Assembly (NCBI RefSeq): GCF_002953735.1
Contig: NZ_CP025536.1
Coordinates: forward strand, 750,001 to 814,000
Direction: 5' to 3'
From: Streptococcus pluranimalium
GTDB lineage: Bacteria > Bacillota > Bacilli > Lactobacillales > Streptococcaceae
DNA: 64,000 nt
Made by a program: the position numbers and the translations under genes. Of this stretch, positions 44,748 through 53,894 are shown in pieces; positions within the stretch are counted from its first letter, which is position 1, and the number at the start of each line of letters is the position of its first letter. Below the pieces are notes generated by a model. It was not told the DNA's origin. It made no database searches and was given only the letters and a program-made list of their open reading frames with translations.

Positions 44748-45413
44748 ATGAAAATAATTCAATTTTACAATAAAGGCAATATGCGTTATGTTCTCTTTCA
44801 GATTGATGGACAACATTATCTATTAGATAGGCGCCCTCGTCATTTGCTTGTTTATTTTTTTATTCCATCAAGTTGGTTTTTTTATCAAAATGTTTTTCCT
44901 ATTACAGATGAAGAATATTCCAAAATGAATTTCAAACACTCAAAGGCAAGTAAATTCACTATTCCAACTTCATTAATTGTTGGTTTAGTTGTATTTTTCA
45001 ACTCTTGGTCACGTTTGAAAAATTATAATCCTTTTGAACATCCTAATACAACTATGCCCATGACAATCAAATGGACTTTACTAGTCTTAAGCATTATTGT
45101 TGCATCTGTCTTGGTTCAACTGATTTATTATACTCGTAAAAATAGTCTAGAAAAGATGTTGGGCAGAGAATTGGGTCAACCAAGTTTTTATAAGTTTAAG
45201 CCAGAAAGTCCAGTGAAATTATCTATAAGTATTTTTAAATTATTATTATTTGGTATATTCATGTTTATCGCTTTTTCTGTTACTTTTATGTATTTAGGAC
45301 ATATTCTTGTCTTACTCGGAGTTGTGTTCATGGCGGTTATGGTGATTGGTTCTGTTAATGGTGCTTTTCAACCAATCGGCGAGTGGCGTTATCATATTAT
45401 GGATAAAAAATAA
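44748..45413 (+). CDS. five-helix membrane immunity protein 7 (DUF443-like), mosaic
   Basis: 221 residues. Residues 1 to about 100 (to YNPFEHPNT) are almost identical to immunity 1 at 30105; after that the sequence differs throughout (TMPMTIKWTLLVLSIIVASV against NISMQNKWILLVIGLILAFL). The gene looks like the product of a crossover. It starts three bases after the preceding relic. Intact. Confidence 0.72.
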   Translation: MKIIQFYNKGNMRYVLFQIDGQHYLLDRRPRHLLVYFFIPSSWFFYQNVFPITDEEYSKMNFKHSKASKFTIPTSLIVGLVVFFNSWSRLKNYNPFEHPNTTMPMTIKWTLLVLSIIVASVLVQLIYYTRKNSLEKMLGRELGQPSFYKFKPESPVKLSISIFKLLLFGIFMFIAFSVTFMYLGHILVLLGVVFMAVMVIGSVNGAFQPIGEWRYHIMDKK

Positions 45414-45494
45414 AAGTTAATTTTTATTAAAAACTGATAAAACCAGTTTAAGTTTGATAACCAGTAGAATGCTCAACTTTTGAAAGGCTATATG

Positions 45495-45720
45495 ATGTTA
45501 CCCATTGGAAGTATTGTTTATTTAAAAGAAGGAAGCCGTAAACTGATGGACTTAAATAGAGGTGCTTACTTGAGCAATCTGGTGAAAAGCTTTTATTTGA
45601 TTACTCGGGATGTATTTACCCAGTAGGACTTGATGCAGAACAAATCTGATATTTTAACGAAGAAAATATTGATAAAGTTGCTTATGAAGGCTTTAAGGAT
45701 GACGAATTGGAAATATTTCT
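45495..45720 (+). pseudogene. DUF4176-like gene 6, broken
   Basis: Nearly identical in DNA to 30901-31100, but one T is missing (GTGCTTACTTGAG against GTGCTTTACTTGAG), TTAT became TGAT to create a stop in the original frame, and the 3' end is cut at GATGACGAATTGG. Confidence 0.85.
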
Positions 45721-45739
45721 GAGCAGTTAGGAGAATTAC

Positions 45740-46729
45740 ATGACTAAAAAAATCAAGTTGCTTATTTGTTCCTTCATTGGGGTAGCTTTGATTATTTTTC
45801 TGTGGCATCAGTATAAGGTTAGTCACTTGGGGAAACTCAGTAATCAATATAGTTCGGGTGTCTATGCGCCTAGTAAGAAATTAGCTTTTCGTCATGAAGA
45901 AAAGGATTTATTAATAACAAAATGGAAATTAGCAGAAAATAAGACTGAATACCAAGTTATTTCAGAATCTGTCATGTTTGAGTTTGAACCATATGAATAT
46001 ACAACTTTAGGTAAAGATTATCTTGTTCATCAAAATATTCGTTTAAAAGAAAGGGGACTCTTTGCTTTGGGCTCTCATAGGGAGAGTGATGAGTATTGGA
46101 CGATTGATATCTATGATTTAAAAGATTTAACAAAGAAACCCTATAGCATTGATCTTTTAAAGAGTATGGAAAATGGAAAAGATATTGTTGCTGTTGTATT
46201 TGGCAATGTTACTTTTGATGAGAAAGGACAGGAAGTTTTACCGATTACCTTGTATAATTCGAAAGAAGATAGGTTTACTAGATTATTAAACTTGGATACC
46301 AAAGAAATGGAAGGTTATATTCCTCAAACTGGTAATTTAGATGTTCTTCCAGGTTATGAATATTATCCAAACGAAATTTTTAACTTTCTAAATGGTTCCA
46401 ATATTTCTGAAAAATTTGAAAAACAAGGTTTAGTCCTATCTAATGAAGGAAGAATGATTTATCCGAGCAAAGAAAAAGTTTCAAACAAGTATTTCAAAAG
46501 TCTGTTTCCTGATAATAAAGGAAAGTTAACCGAGGATAACAAAGTCTTTATTTTGGTGGATACGATTCCGAAGTTGTTAACACACTATGAGAGATTTTTT
46601 GAAAGTCCTAAGGAATTGTATAAAGATTTGGTGATTGAAGCGGACCACTCAACGGATGGTCGAGAACATACAGTTCAGTCTAAAGAAGAGTTTCTTCAGT
46701 ATTATCAAGCTCCACAGGAGGAAAACTAA
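45740..46729 (+). CDS. signal-anchored extracytoplasmic protein, unrecognised
   Basis: 329 residues: one N-terminal membrane helix (5-24, KLLICSFIGVALIIFLWHQY), no lipobox, then a soluble domain with no motif I can assign (YEYYPNEIFNFLNGSNISEK, LVDTIPKLLTHYERFFESPK). It ends one base before the next gene, so the two are co-expressed. Its place at the end of the T7SS region suggests a role with the following secreted-like protein. Confidence 0.5.
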   Translation: MTKKIKLLICSFIGVALIIFLWHQYKVSHLGKLSNQYSSGVYAPSKKLAFRHEEKDLLITKWKLAENKTEYQVISESVMFEFEPYEYTTLGKDYLVHQNIRLKERGLFALGSHRESDEYWTIDIYDLKDLTKKPYSIDLLKSMENGKDIVAVVFGNVTFDEKGQEVLPITLYNSKEDRFTRLLNLDTKEMEGYIPQTGNLDVLPGYEYYPNEIFNFLNGSNISEKFEKQGLVLSNEGRMIYPSKEKVSNKYFKSLFPDNKGKLTEDNKVFILVDTIPKLLTHYERFFESPKELYKDLVIEADHSTDGREHTVQSKEEFLQYYQAPQEEN

Positions 46730-47088
46730 TGTCTCAAAAACGAATCAACCCAGATGAAATTGAGAGTGTCAAAGCATCCTATACGGATATGAGTGATGTT
46801 TTATCAGAGGAAGTGGATTTTATAGAAGATGATTCTAGGAATGCGTTGAATGGTGCGACTTCATCTGTCAAAAAATTAAGTAAAGATATCGTCAGTGTCG
46901 TTGATGGGATGGATGCTTACTTAAATAGCGTTGCCCAAGCTTTTCGTCAGACTGATCTAGATATCGCATCAAGTATCGATACCGATTATCGAATGAGTAG
47001 CAACGCCATAACGCAAAAACATACCTATCGCCATAAACAAGAGGAATTGCTGAAGCAACAAAATCCATATTATCCAGGCTTACCATAG
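46729..47088 (+). CDS. small helical T7SS-like protein
   Basis: 119 residues, two long helices (about 8-45 and 48-90) and a Tyr/Pro-rich tail (ending QNPYYPGLP). Size and layout recall WXG100-like or Lap1-like proteins, but the turn has no W-x-G. The second helix ends F-R-Q-T-D-L-D-I-A, similar to the EsxA and Lap1 C-terminal pattern. Start overlaps the upstream stop by one base. It may be a last T7SS substrate or a partner. Confidence 0.6.
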   Translation: MSQKRINPDEIESVKASYTDMSDVLSEEVDFIEDDSRNALNGATSSVKKLSKDIVSVVDGMDAYLNSVAQAFRQTDLDIASSIDTDYRMSSNAITQKHTYRHKQEELLKQQNPYYPGLP

Positions 47089-47147
47089 TAACTTTAGTTA
47101 ACAAGGGTTTAAAAAGAGTAAGATTGCTAAATGCTCTATTTGAGGGA

Positions 47148-47291
47148 AAACGATAGGATTTTTATAAGACAAGACGCATTATATCAAGTTTTTTGTCGAC
47201 TTGATATGGTGCGTTTTCGGCTCTTCGTCAACTGTAGTGGGTGATTTATAGATAACACCTAGAGAGAATCATTCTGGTTCTCTCTTTTTAC
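47148..47291 (+). repeat. intergenic hairpin repeat, copy c, extended
   Basis: Like copy b, but with an extra hairpin between the two shared parts: ACGCATTATATCAAG and CTTGATATGGTGCGT form a 15-bp stem with two mismatches. Then GGCTCTTCGTCAACTGTAGTGG and the AGAGAGAA/TTCTCTCT terminator-like hairpin. It resembles the end of an ISL3-type element as I remember it. It also terminates the T7SS region. Confidence 0.65.
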
Positions 47292-47370
47292 ATGCCTAAA
47301 GCGATGAGAGCTACGAAAAGAGACGTTTTGGTGACTGTTTTGACATAATCATATGCTTATCATAAACTAT

Positions 47371-47423
47371 TTAGTTCTCATAAGAACTAAATAGTTGACT
47401 TTAGTTCTCTTGAGAACTATAAT
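47371..47423 (+). promoter_or_regulatory. promoter with two palindromic operators, MarR-type
   Basis: TTGACT (47395-47400) and TATAAT (47418-47423) lie 17 bp apart. TTAGTTCTCATAAGAACTAA (47371-47390) sits just upstream of the -35, and TTAGTTCTCTTGAGAACTAT (47401-47420) lies between the boxes, with half-sites TTAGTTCT/AGAACTAA. The regulator gene starts 32 bases later. Autorepression by the downstream MarR protein is the simplest reading. Confidence 0.82.
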
Positions 47424-47454
47424 ACTAAAATGATTAAATAATGGAAGTGGTTTT

Positions 47455-47904
47455 ATGGAAAATCCTTTGCAAGTTTTTAAAACAGTCATTGCACAATTGG
47501 AGCAAGCCTCTGGTGAATTAGCTCAGAAATATGATATCAAGCCTTTAAAAGGGCCTCAAGGCAAGGCTTTGTATTATCTCTTTAAACACCAGGATGAAGA
47601 GATATTTATCAAAGACATTGAGCAGCGTCTCCATATTTCTAAGTCTGTTGCTAGCAATCTAGTGAAGCGAATGGAGCGAAATGGTTATCTACGCTTGGAG
47701 ACTTCTTTAAAAGACAAACGTTATAAACGTTTAGTATTAACCAAAAAAGGGATTTCTAAAATTGAACCTTTGGAAGATTTTCATGTCGATTTAATGACAC
47801 ATCTTTTTGCGGGCATCAGTCCTGATGATGCAAGTGCAGTAGAGCGGGTGTTAGCACAGCTCCAAACGAATTTAAGGAAATACAAAGAGGAGAACGATGT
47901 TTAA
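47455..47904 (+). CDS. MarR-family regulator of the exporter operon
   Basis: 149 residues with a winged helix-turn-helix (about 55-115: IEQRLHISKSVASNLVKRME, wing near TSLKDKRYKRLVLT). The DKR of the wing is characteristic of the family. It overlaps the first exporter gene by 8 bp, so all three genes form one operon. It probably represses its own promoter through the two palindromes until a toxic ligand binds. Confidence 0.9.
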   Translation: MENPLQVFKTVIAQLEQASGELAQKYDIKPLKGPQGKALYYLFKHQDEEIFIKDIEQRLHISKSVASNLVKRMERNGYLRLETSLKDKRYKRLVLTKKGISKIEPLEDFHVDLMTHLFAGISPDDASAVERVLAQLQTNLRKYKEENDV

Positions 47905-49699
47905 ATTATTGAAATATTTAAATGGTAAAGAGTGGGCGATGATTGCCCTATCTACCGTTTTTATTTGTTTAGCTGTCTGGATGGATATTGAAACACCAGC
48001 CTATATGTCAGATATTACCAAGTTACTTCAGGAAAAAGGAACAAGGACAGCTGATATTATGGAACCGGGTTGGAAAATGCTTGGTTTGTCTTTAGGCAGT
48101 TTTATCATGGCAGTTTGTGTCGGTTTTTTGGCAGCTCGAACAGCAGCTAGTTTTACGACGCGTTTGCGTTCCGAAATTTTCAATCAGGTTATGGATTATT
48201 CCGATGCTGAGATCAAACAATTCTCCGTACCAAGCCTCTTAACCAGAACAACCAATGACCTAACGCAGTTACAAATTTTAATTACCATGGGTATGCAGGT
48301 AGTAACACGTGGTCCTATTATGGCAATCTGGGCCTTGACCAAGATTTGGGGTAAAAGTAGTGAGTGGACCTGGTCCGTTGCTATTGCGGTTGCAGTAGTC
48401 ATGCTCTTGTTAGCAACTCTTTTGATTTTTGCTTTTCCGCGTTTACAAAAGGTCCAAAAATACACTGATGGGCTTAATGCAACCATGCGTGAAATTTTAT
48501 CAGGGATTCGCGTTGTCCGAGCCTATAATGCTGAAGACTATCAAGATGCAAAATTTTCAGAGCAAAACCTAGCTCTGACTCGTCTGAATCTTTTTGTCAG
48601 TCGCCTATTTGCCTTGATGAATCCAGTCATGACAGTAGTTTCCAGTGGTTTGACCTTGGCTATTTATTGGATTGGGGCTCAGATGATTGATAATATCGCT
48701 ATCAAGATGACGTCAAGGGCAGCTGCTATGGCTAGCGTTCAAGACAGAATCTCTGTTTTTAGTGATATGGTTGTTTTTTCATCCTACGCTATGCAAGTTG
48801 TCATGGGCTTTATGATGATGGTCGCTATCTTTATTATCCTACCGCGTGCCTTGGTGTCAGCAGGGCGGATTAATGAAGTGCTTTCTTTGGAACCAAGCAT
48901 TATCTTCAAGAAAACATCAACTGAGAAATTAGTTGAAAAAGGCCAAGTAGAATACCGAAATGTTACCTTCAAATATGCCCAAGAATCAGAAGCAGTTGTC
49001 GAAAATATCTCCTTCAAAGCTAGTGCAGGTCAAACGATTGCCTTTATCGGGTCAACTGGTTCTGGTAAAACAAGTTTGGTTAAACTTTTACCACGTTTTT
49101 ATGATGTTACGTCAGGACAGATTTTAGTTGATGGTATTGATATTAAGGATTACAGTCATGAGGAACTCAATAATAAAATTGGTTATATCCCTCAGAAAGC
49201 TGTACTCTTTAGTGGAACTATTCGCTCTAACATGATCTTTGGTGAGAGCGGTCAAAAACAACCAGATGATCAAGCTATTTGGGATGCGCTAGAATTGGCT
49301 CAAGCTAAAGACTTTGTCCAGGCTAAAGAAGACGGACTTGAGACGGAAGTGGCACAAGGTGGAACAAATTTCTCTGGTGGTCAACGCCAACGATTGGCGA
49401 TTGCGCGTGCCCTTGCTCGTAAACCGGAAATGTTGATTTTTGACGATTCCTTCTCTGCCCTTGATTACAAGACGGATCGTATTTTGCGTCAGGCCTTAAA
49501 TGAAAAAACGGGACAGATGACCAAACTCATTGTTGCTCAAAGGATTTCAACCATTATGGATGCGGACCAAATCTTAGTATTGGATCAAGGTCAGGTTGTT
49601 GGTCAAGGCACTCATAAGGAACTTTTGGCAAACAATAGCGTTTACCAAGAAATTGCCTATTCACAATTATCTAAGGAGGAATTGGACCGTGAAAACTAA
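47897..49699 (+). CDS. ABC exporter half-transporter A (degenerate ATPase site)
   Basis: 600 residues: six membrane helices (about 15-330) and an ATPase domain with Walker A G-S-T-G-S-G-K-T-S (about 382), signature F-S-G-G-Q (about 494) and Walker B L-I-F-D-D. The catalytic Glu after Walker B is Asp, the hallmark of the degenerate site in heterodimeric exporters such as LmrC, BmrC or PatA. It pairs with the next gene and is probably a multidrug exporter. Start at ATG 47897, coupled to marR. Confidence 0.9.
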   Translation: MFKLLKYLNGKEWAMIALSTVFICLAVWMDIETPAYMSDITKLLQEKGTRTADIMEPGWKMLGLSLGSFIMAVCVGFLAARTAASFTTRLRSEIFNQVMDYSDAEIKQFSVPSLLTRTTNDLTQLQILITMGMQVVTRGPIMAIWALTKIWGKSSEWTWSVAIAVAVVMLLLATLLIFAFPRLQKVQKYTDGLNATMREILSGIRVVRAYNAEDYQDAKFSEQNLALTRLNLFVSRLFALMNPVMTVVSSGLTLAIYWIGAQMIDNIAIKMTSRAAAMASVQDRISVFSDMVVFSSYAMQVVMGFMMMVAIFIILPRALVSAGRINEVLSLEPSIIFKKTSTEKLVEKGQVEYRNVTFKYAQESEAVVENISFKASAGQTIAFIGSTGSGKTSLVKLLPRFYDVTSGQILVDGIDIKDYSHEELNNKIGYIPQKAVLFSGTIRSNMIFGESGQKQPDDQAIWDALELAQAKDFVQAKEDGLETEVAQGGTNFSGGQRQRLAIARALARKPEMLIFDDSFSALDYKTDRILRQALNEKTGQMTKLIVAQRISTIMDADQILVLDQGQVVGQGTHKELLANNSVYQEIAYSQLSKEELDREN

Positions 49700-51437
49700 G
49701 AAAAGATCATTACTCAGCCAGTCTTTTCCTTTCTTGAAAGGCTTCCGGTTTGTTTTTGTACTGGCTATTATGTTTACCATCTGTTCAAGTATCATTACGG
49801 TTATTGGACCGGATAAGCTAAAAGAAATCACCGACGTTATTACAGAAGGTATTGTTTCCACGGTTGACATGGCTAAAATCAAGGACATTGGTTTCCAGTT
49901 AGCCTTCCTTTATGGTGGCGGTGCTCTTTTGTCTTACTCGGCTAGCTTTATCATTTCAACTATGATTCAGCATTTTTCACAACGCATGCGCATAGCCATT
50001 GCTGAAAAAATTAATCGTGTGCCTTTGTCATACTTTGACGCTCATTCACAGGGAGATACTCTATCACGTGTGACCAATGATGTGGATAATATGACCCAGG
50101 CTTTAAACCAGAGTTTGACGACTCTCGTTTCATCTAGTGTTCTCTTAGTTGGTTCCATTATCATGATGTTTAAAACCAATGGCATCATGGCTGGGACAGC
50201 GATTGGATCAGTTCTCTTAGGTTTCTTGCTAAGTATGGTCATTATGATGAAAAGCCAACCTTTCTTTAAGCGTCAGCAGGATAATTTAGCGGCGATTAAT
50301 GGTTACGTTGAGGAAACGTATACAGGGCATAATCTGGTTATTTCATACAATGCCAGAGAACAAGCCAAAACAAGATTCGAAGAGCTCAATCAAAATCTTT
50401 ACAGCAGTATGTGGCAGTCCCAATTTTTCTCAGGGATTATGATGCCCATGATGCAGTTTATTGGTAATTTTGGCTATGTTATGGTCTGCTTGGTTGGAGC
50501 TAAACTGGTCATTGATGGTGACATCACGATGGGAACTATTGTCGCTTTTATGACTTATGTTCGTATCTTCTCTCAACCTCTTGGGCAAATGGCTCAGGGG
50601 GCTACACAAATGCAAACTGTTTCCGCAACGATGGGAAGAATTTTTGAATTCCTCGATGCGCCTGAAATGGAAGACGAAAGTTCTAAAAATCAGCAATTAT
50701 TAGACATTAAAGGTCATGTCGATTTTGACCATGTGACTTTTGGGTATACACCTGAAAAAACGATTATTAAGGATTTTTCAGCTCAAGCCAAACCTGGTCA
50801 AAAGGTGGCCATTGTTGGTCCGACTGGGGCTGGTAAAACAACCATTGTCAATCTCCTCATGCGTTTTTATGAGCTCAACAGTGGTAGCATTAGTATCGAT
50901 CAAGTCAATGTACACGACATGACGCGAGAAGAAGTCCATAATGCCTTCTCAATGGTTCTACAAGATACTTGGCTCTTTGAAGGGACGATCAAAGAAAACT
51001 TGATTTACAACCAGACTCATATCACAGATGAGCAAGTAGTTGAAGCGGCAAAGGCTGTTGGAATCCATCACTTTATCATGACCCTTCCTAAAAATTACGA
51101 CAGTGTCTTGGATGATACCTTAACCTTGTCAGTTGGTCAGAAACAGCTCTTGACCATTGCACGTGCTCTTTTGAAAGATGCACCGCTCTTGATTTTGGAT
51201 GAAGCGACCTCATCTGTCGATACACGTACGGAAGAGTTGATTCAAAAAGCCATGGACAAACTTATGGAAGGCAGAACATCCTTTGTCATCGCTCACCGTT
51301 TGTCAACAATCCGAAACGCTGATTTAATTTTGGTCATGAAAGATGGTAACATCATCGAGCAGGGTAATCATGAAACCTTGATGACTGAAAATGGTTTCTA
51401 TGCGGATCTTTATAATTCGCAATTTGAAGTGGCTTAA
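49689..51437 (+). CDS. ABC exporter half-transporter B (consensus Walker B)
   Basis: 582 residues from GTG 49689, chosen because AAGGAGGA lies eight bases upstream and any longer start runs into the preceding gene. Six membrane helices, Walker A G-P-T-G-A-G-K-T-T, signature L-S-V-G-Q (second Gly replaced by Val), Walker B L-I-L-D-E-A with the catalytic Glu, and H-loop IAHRLS. Together with the partner it makes one full and one degenerate ATP site, as in LmrD/BmrD/PatB. 11-bp overlap with its partner. Confidence 0.9.
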   Translation: MKTKKRSLLSQSFPFLKGFRFVFVLAIMFTICSSIITVIGPDKLKEITDVITEGIVSTVDMAKIKDIGFQLAFLYGGGALLSYSASFIISTMIQHFSQRMRIAIAEKINRVPLSYFDAHSQGDTLSRVTNDVDNMTQALNQSLTTLVSSSVLLVGSIIMMFKTNGIMAGTAIGSVLLGFLLSMVIMMKSQPFFKRQQDNLAAINGYVEETYTGHNLVISYNAREQAKTRFEELNQNLYSSMWQSQFFSGIMMPMMQFIGNFGYVMVCLVGAKLVIDGDITMGTIVAFMTYVRIFSQPLGQMAQGATQMQTVSATMGRIFEFLDAPEMEDESSKNQQLLDIKGHVDFDHVTFGYTPEKTIIKDFSAQAKPGQKVAIVGPTGAGKTTIVNLLMRFYELNSGSISIDQVNVHDMTREEVHNAFSMVLQDTWLFEGTIKENLIYNQTHITDEQVVEAAKAVGIHHFIMTLPKNYDSVLDDTLTLSVGQKQLLTIARALLKDAPLLILDEATSSVDTRTEELIQKAMDKLMEGRTSFVIAHRLSTIRNADLILVMKDGNIIEQGNHETLMTENGFYADLYNSQFEVA

Positions 51438-51462
51438 GAGATTGATGTTAGCCTAATTATGG

Positions 51463-51493
51463 AAAGCTGGTCTATTGGTGACTAGCTTTTTCT
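51463..51493 (+). terminator. terminator of the exporter operon
   Basis: AAAGCTGGTC and GACTAGCTTT form a 10-bp stem with one mismatch and a short loop, followed by TTTCTT. It lies 25 bases after the exporter stop. Confidence 0.7.
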
Positions 51494-51511
51494 TATATTT
51501 GGAATTGTTAT

Positions 51512-51612
51512 ACTATTGAAAATCAAAAGATGACGTTGTCAAGTTTACCTTGATGAACTTCAGTTCTACCTGCGGCTTCTTTCCTAGTCAGATTTTGTTT
51601 TTCTTCGAGTAT
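51512..51612. repeat. degenerate intergenic repeat-like sequence
   Basis: GAAAATCAAAAGATGACGTT through CCTGCGGCTTCTTTCCTAG to TTCTTCGAGTATTA resembles, on the opposite strand, short repeated elements scattered through streptococcal genomes that carry GAAGCYRGCCGCAGG-like cores. Only one copy exists in this window, so the identity is tentative. Confidence 0.4.
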
Positions 51613-51624
51613 TAGTTATTTTCT

Positions 51625-51653
51625 TTGAAATTTCATCTAAAATATCAGATAAT
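51625..51653 (+). promoter_or_regulatory. promoter of the SGNH hydrolase gene
   Basis: TTGAAA (51625-51630) and GATAAT (51648-51653) are 17 bp apart; AAAGGAGG lies about seven bases before ATG 51680. Confidence 0.6.
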
Positions 51654-51679
51654 GGAGAATATCTGAAAGGAGGTATCCG

Positions 51680-52399
51680 ATGACTAAACATAGAAAGAAG
51701 TGGTTTGATCGTTTTATTTACATCATATTGATTATAACCGCTATCTATAGTTTTACCCGTTTGTTTGAGTCCAGTGATACCTCAGATAAAAAAAATAAAA
51801 TTACTATTGCAGCTGTCGGTGATAGTATTACCTATGGAGCAGGAGTCGCGTCAACTCGGGAGACAGACTCTTATCCAGCACTGTTGCAAGAGGCTTTAGG
51901 ACAAAACTATCACGTTATCAATTTTGGTTTAAGTGGTAGGACATTATTGTCTCATACTGCGAAACCTTATTTCAAAGAGTCTTTAGCTAAAAAATCCTTT
52001 GCAGTAAATCCCGATATCGTCATCATCATGTTGGGAACCAATGATTCTAGAGAAGTTTATTGGCAACCAAAGCGTTATCAAAAAGAATACTTAGCAGTTA
52101 TTAAGCGTTACCAGGCTTTAGAGAGTCACCCTAAAATCTATATCATGATTCCACCTCGTGTCTTTTTTGAAAATCCCCAACCTACTTATCCTAATAATAA
52201 GGTTGTAGATGGTCAATTAAGAAACCTGATTCCTAAAATAGCTGAGAAAGCAGGAGTATCAGTGATTGATCAATATAAAGGAACTGAAAATCATCCAGAA
52301 TGGTTTAGTGATCAACTGCATCCAAATTTAGAGGGTAATCAAGCTATTGTTCAAGCTATTTTAAAGCAGACAAGTCTAAAAGCAGCGAAACGAAACTAA
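51680..52399 (+). CDS. SGNH/GDSL-family hydrolase, membrane-anchored
   Basis: 239 residues. N-terminal signal anchor (10-27, FIYIILIITAIYSFTRLF). Block I G-D-S-I-T-Y-G-A-G holds the nucleophile Ser; block II F-G-L-S-G-R-T; block III M-L-G-T-N-D; block V D-Q-L-H-P-N supplies Asp and His. It is an extracytoplasmic esterase or lipase-like enzyme, perhaps removing acyl groups from cell-wall polymers or lipids. A strong terminator follows. Confidence 0.85.
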   Translation: MTKHRKKWFDRFIYIILIITAIYSFTRLFESSDTSDKKNKITIAAVGDSITYGAGVASTRETDSYPALLQEALGQNYHVINFGLSGRTLLSHTAKPYFKESLAKKSFAVNPDIVIIMLGTNDSREVYWQPKRYQKEYLAVIKRYQALESHPKIYIMIPPRVFFENPQPTYPNNKVVDGQLRNLIPKIAEKAGVSVIDQYKGTENHPEWFSDQLHPNLEGNQAIVQAILKQTSLKAAKRN

Positions 52400-52406
52400 A
52401 ATGAGT

Positions 52407-52445
52407 CTTCTAAGTCAATTCTTGACTTAGAAGCTTCTTTTTTTA
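52407..52445 (+). terminator. terminator after the SGNH hydrolase
   Basis: CTTCTAAGTCAA and TTGACTTAGAAG make a perfect 12-bp stem with a three-base loop, followed by CTTCTTTTTTT. Confidence 0.85.
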
Positions 52446-52514
52446 CTTGAGGGTAACTGGCCAGCGAGACTTATGTTAAGATAGAACTAGGATGATGATA
52501 GAAAGGGGGTACAA

Positions 52515-53894
52515 GTGACTAAGAAATTTAGAACTATACTGGTTAGTCTATTACTTTTGTTGGTTTTTATCTTTCTAGCCACTTGGAGAGAAGATAGTAG
52601 GACAAAGAATGCTATAAAAAAGGTTTGGATCATTACTGATTTACACCAATTATCACCTGATTTACAGGATGGTAAAAGTGCCTTTAAAACCATTCAAGCG
52701 ACGGCGGCTGGTAAGGATTTGCGGTATGGTAAAGACAGAATGGAAGCCTTACTTCTTCAAGCAAAAAGAGAAAAGCCGGACTTATTAATCGTTAGTGGTG
52801 ATTTGACCTTTAATGGAGAGTACCAAAGTTTGAAGGATTTATCAGAGTCTTTTCAAACTTTTGAAAAAAATGGTATTCAAGTTCTTGTTGAACCTGGCAA
52901 TCATGATATTGCGGACGGATGGGCGCGTGAATTTCGGGGGAATAAGCAGTATAAAACCAAGCAAATTTCAAAAGATGACTTTGAAACTCTTATGGCTGAT
53001 TTTGGTTATCAGGAGGCCGATGCAAGGGACAAATCTTCCTTGACTTACCTAGCGAAGGTCAGCCCCAAACAGTGGTTTTTGATGATTGATTCTAATATTT
53101 ATAGTGATGACGTTGGAAAGGGAGCACCTGCTACAAATGGACGCTTGAAGAAAAAAACTTTATCTTTCATTGAGAAACAATTATCAGCTGCTAAGGAGCA
53201 AGGGGCATTGGTTATTCCTGTTATGCACCATAATGTGCTCAATCAACATCAACGACCGCAGCAAGGATATACTTTGGATAATGCACCTGATTTGAGAAAA
53301 CTATATGCTAAGTATGATCAGAAGATTGCTTTATCAGGGCATATCCATACTCAAAATATCAAGCAAGAAACCCTAATTGGTGGTACTAGCTTAACTGAAA
53401 TTGTTACAGGAGCTTTCTCTATACCTCCAGCTAGTATTGGTGAATTGCGATTTGAGAAGGATAGTTTGTATTATCAGCAACTAGCTCTAGATGTAAATCC
53501 TTGGTTGAAAAAGCAGTCAGTGACCAATAATCAAGACTTAATCAATCATCGTCAGTATATGGACAGCATTTTTAATGATGCTAGTAATCTCTTAGTTCAT
53601 ATGAGACTACATGATGAAGGATGGTATGATGGCGAAGTGGCAGAAGAAGTGTCAACCATTATTAAATCGGTTAACTTAGCTTATTTTACAGGTCAACCTA
53701 TAGATAACCATTGGATGGAAGAACATGTCTATCGAAAGAAAATATATCAAGAAGTTAAGACAAATCACCCAGATAGTTTCGTAGTGACCTATGTAGAGCA
53801 AGTTTTAGCAGAGAGTCGCGATGGCTCAGATCAAAAAATTAGGATTACTCTAAAGACGCCAAAGGAGACAGACGATGACAATGACAATGACTAG
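52515..53894 (+). CDS. secreted or anchored calcineurin-like metallophosphoesterase
   Basis: 459 residues from GTG 52515 with AAAGGGGGT upstream. N-terminal membrane helix (FRTILVSLLLLLVFIFLATW), then metal-binding motifs in order: D-L-H (about 39-41), S-G-D-L (about 95), G-N-H-D (about 132), H-H-N (about 238) and G-H-I-H (about 275). The metallophosphoesterase domain is complete. The C-terminal 130 residues are helical and end in an Asp-rich tail (ETDDDNDND). Extracytoplasmic phosphatase or nucleotidase activity is likely, the substrate unknown. 20-bp overlap with the next gene. Confidence 0.85.
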   Translation: MTKKFRTILVSLLLLLVFIFLATWREDSRTKNAIKKVWIITDLHQLSPDLQDGKSAFKTIQATAAGKDLRYGKDRMEALLLQAKREKPDLLIVSGDLTFNGEYQSLKDLSESFQTFEKNGIQVLVEPGNHDIADGWAREFRGNKQYKTKQISKDDFETLMADFGYQEADARDKSSLTYLAKVSPKQWFLMIDSNIYSDDVGKGAPATNGRLKKKTLSFIEKQLSAAKEQGALVIPVMHHNVLNQHQRPQQGYTLDNAPDLRKLYAKYDQKIALSGHIHTQNIKQETLIGGTSLTEIVTGAFSIPPASIGELRFEKDSLYYQQLALDVNPWLKKQSVTNNQDLINHRQYMDSIFNDASNLLVHMRLHDEGWYDGEVAEEVSTIIKSVNLAYFTGQPIDNHWMEEHVYRKKIYQEVKTNHPDSFVVTYVEQVLAESRDGSDQKIRITLKTPKETDDDNDND

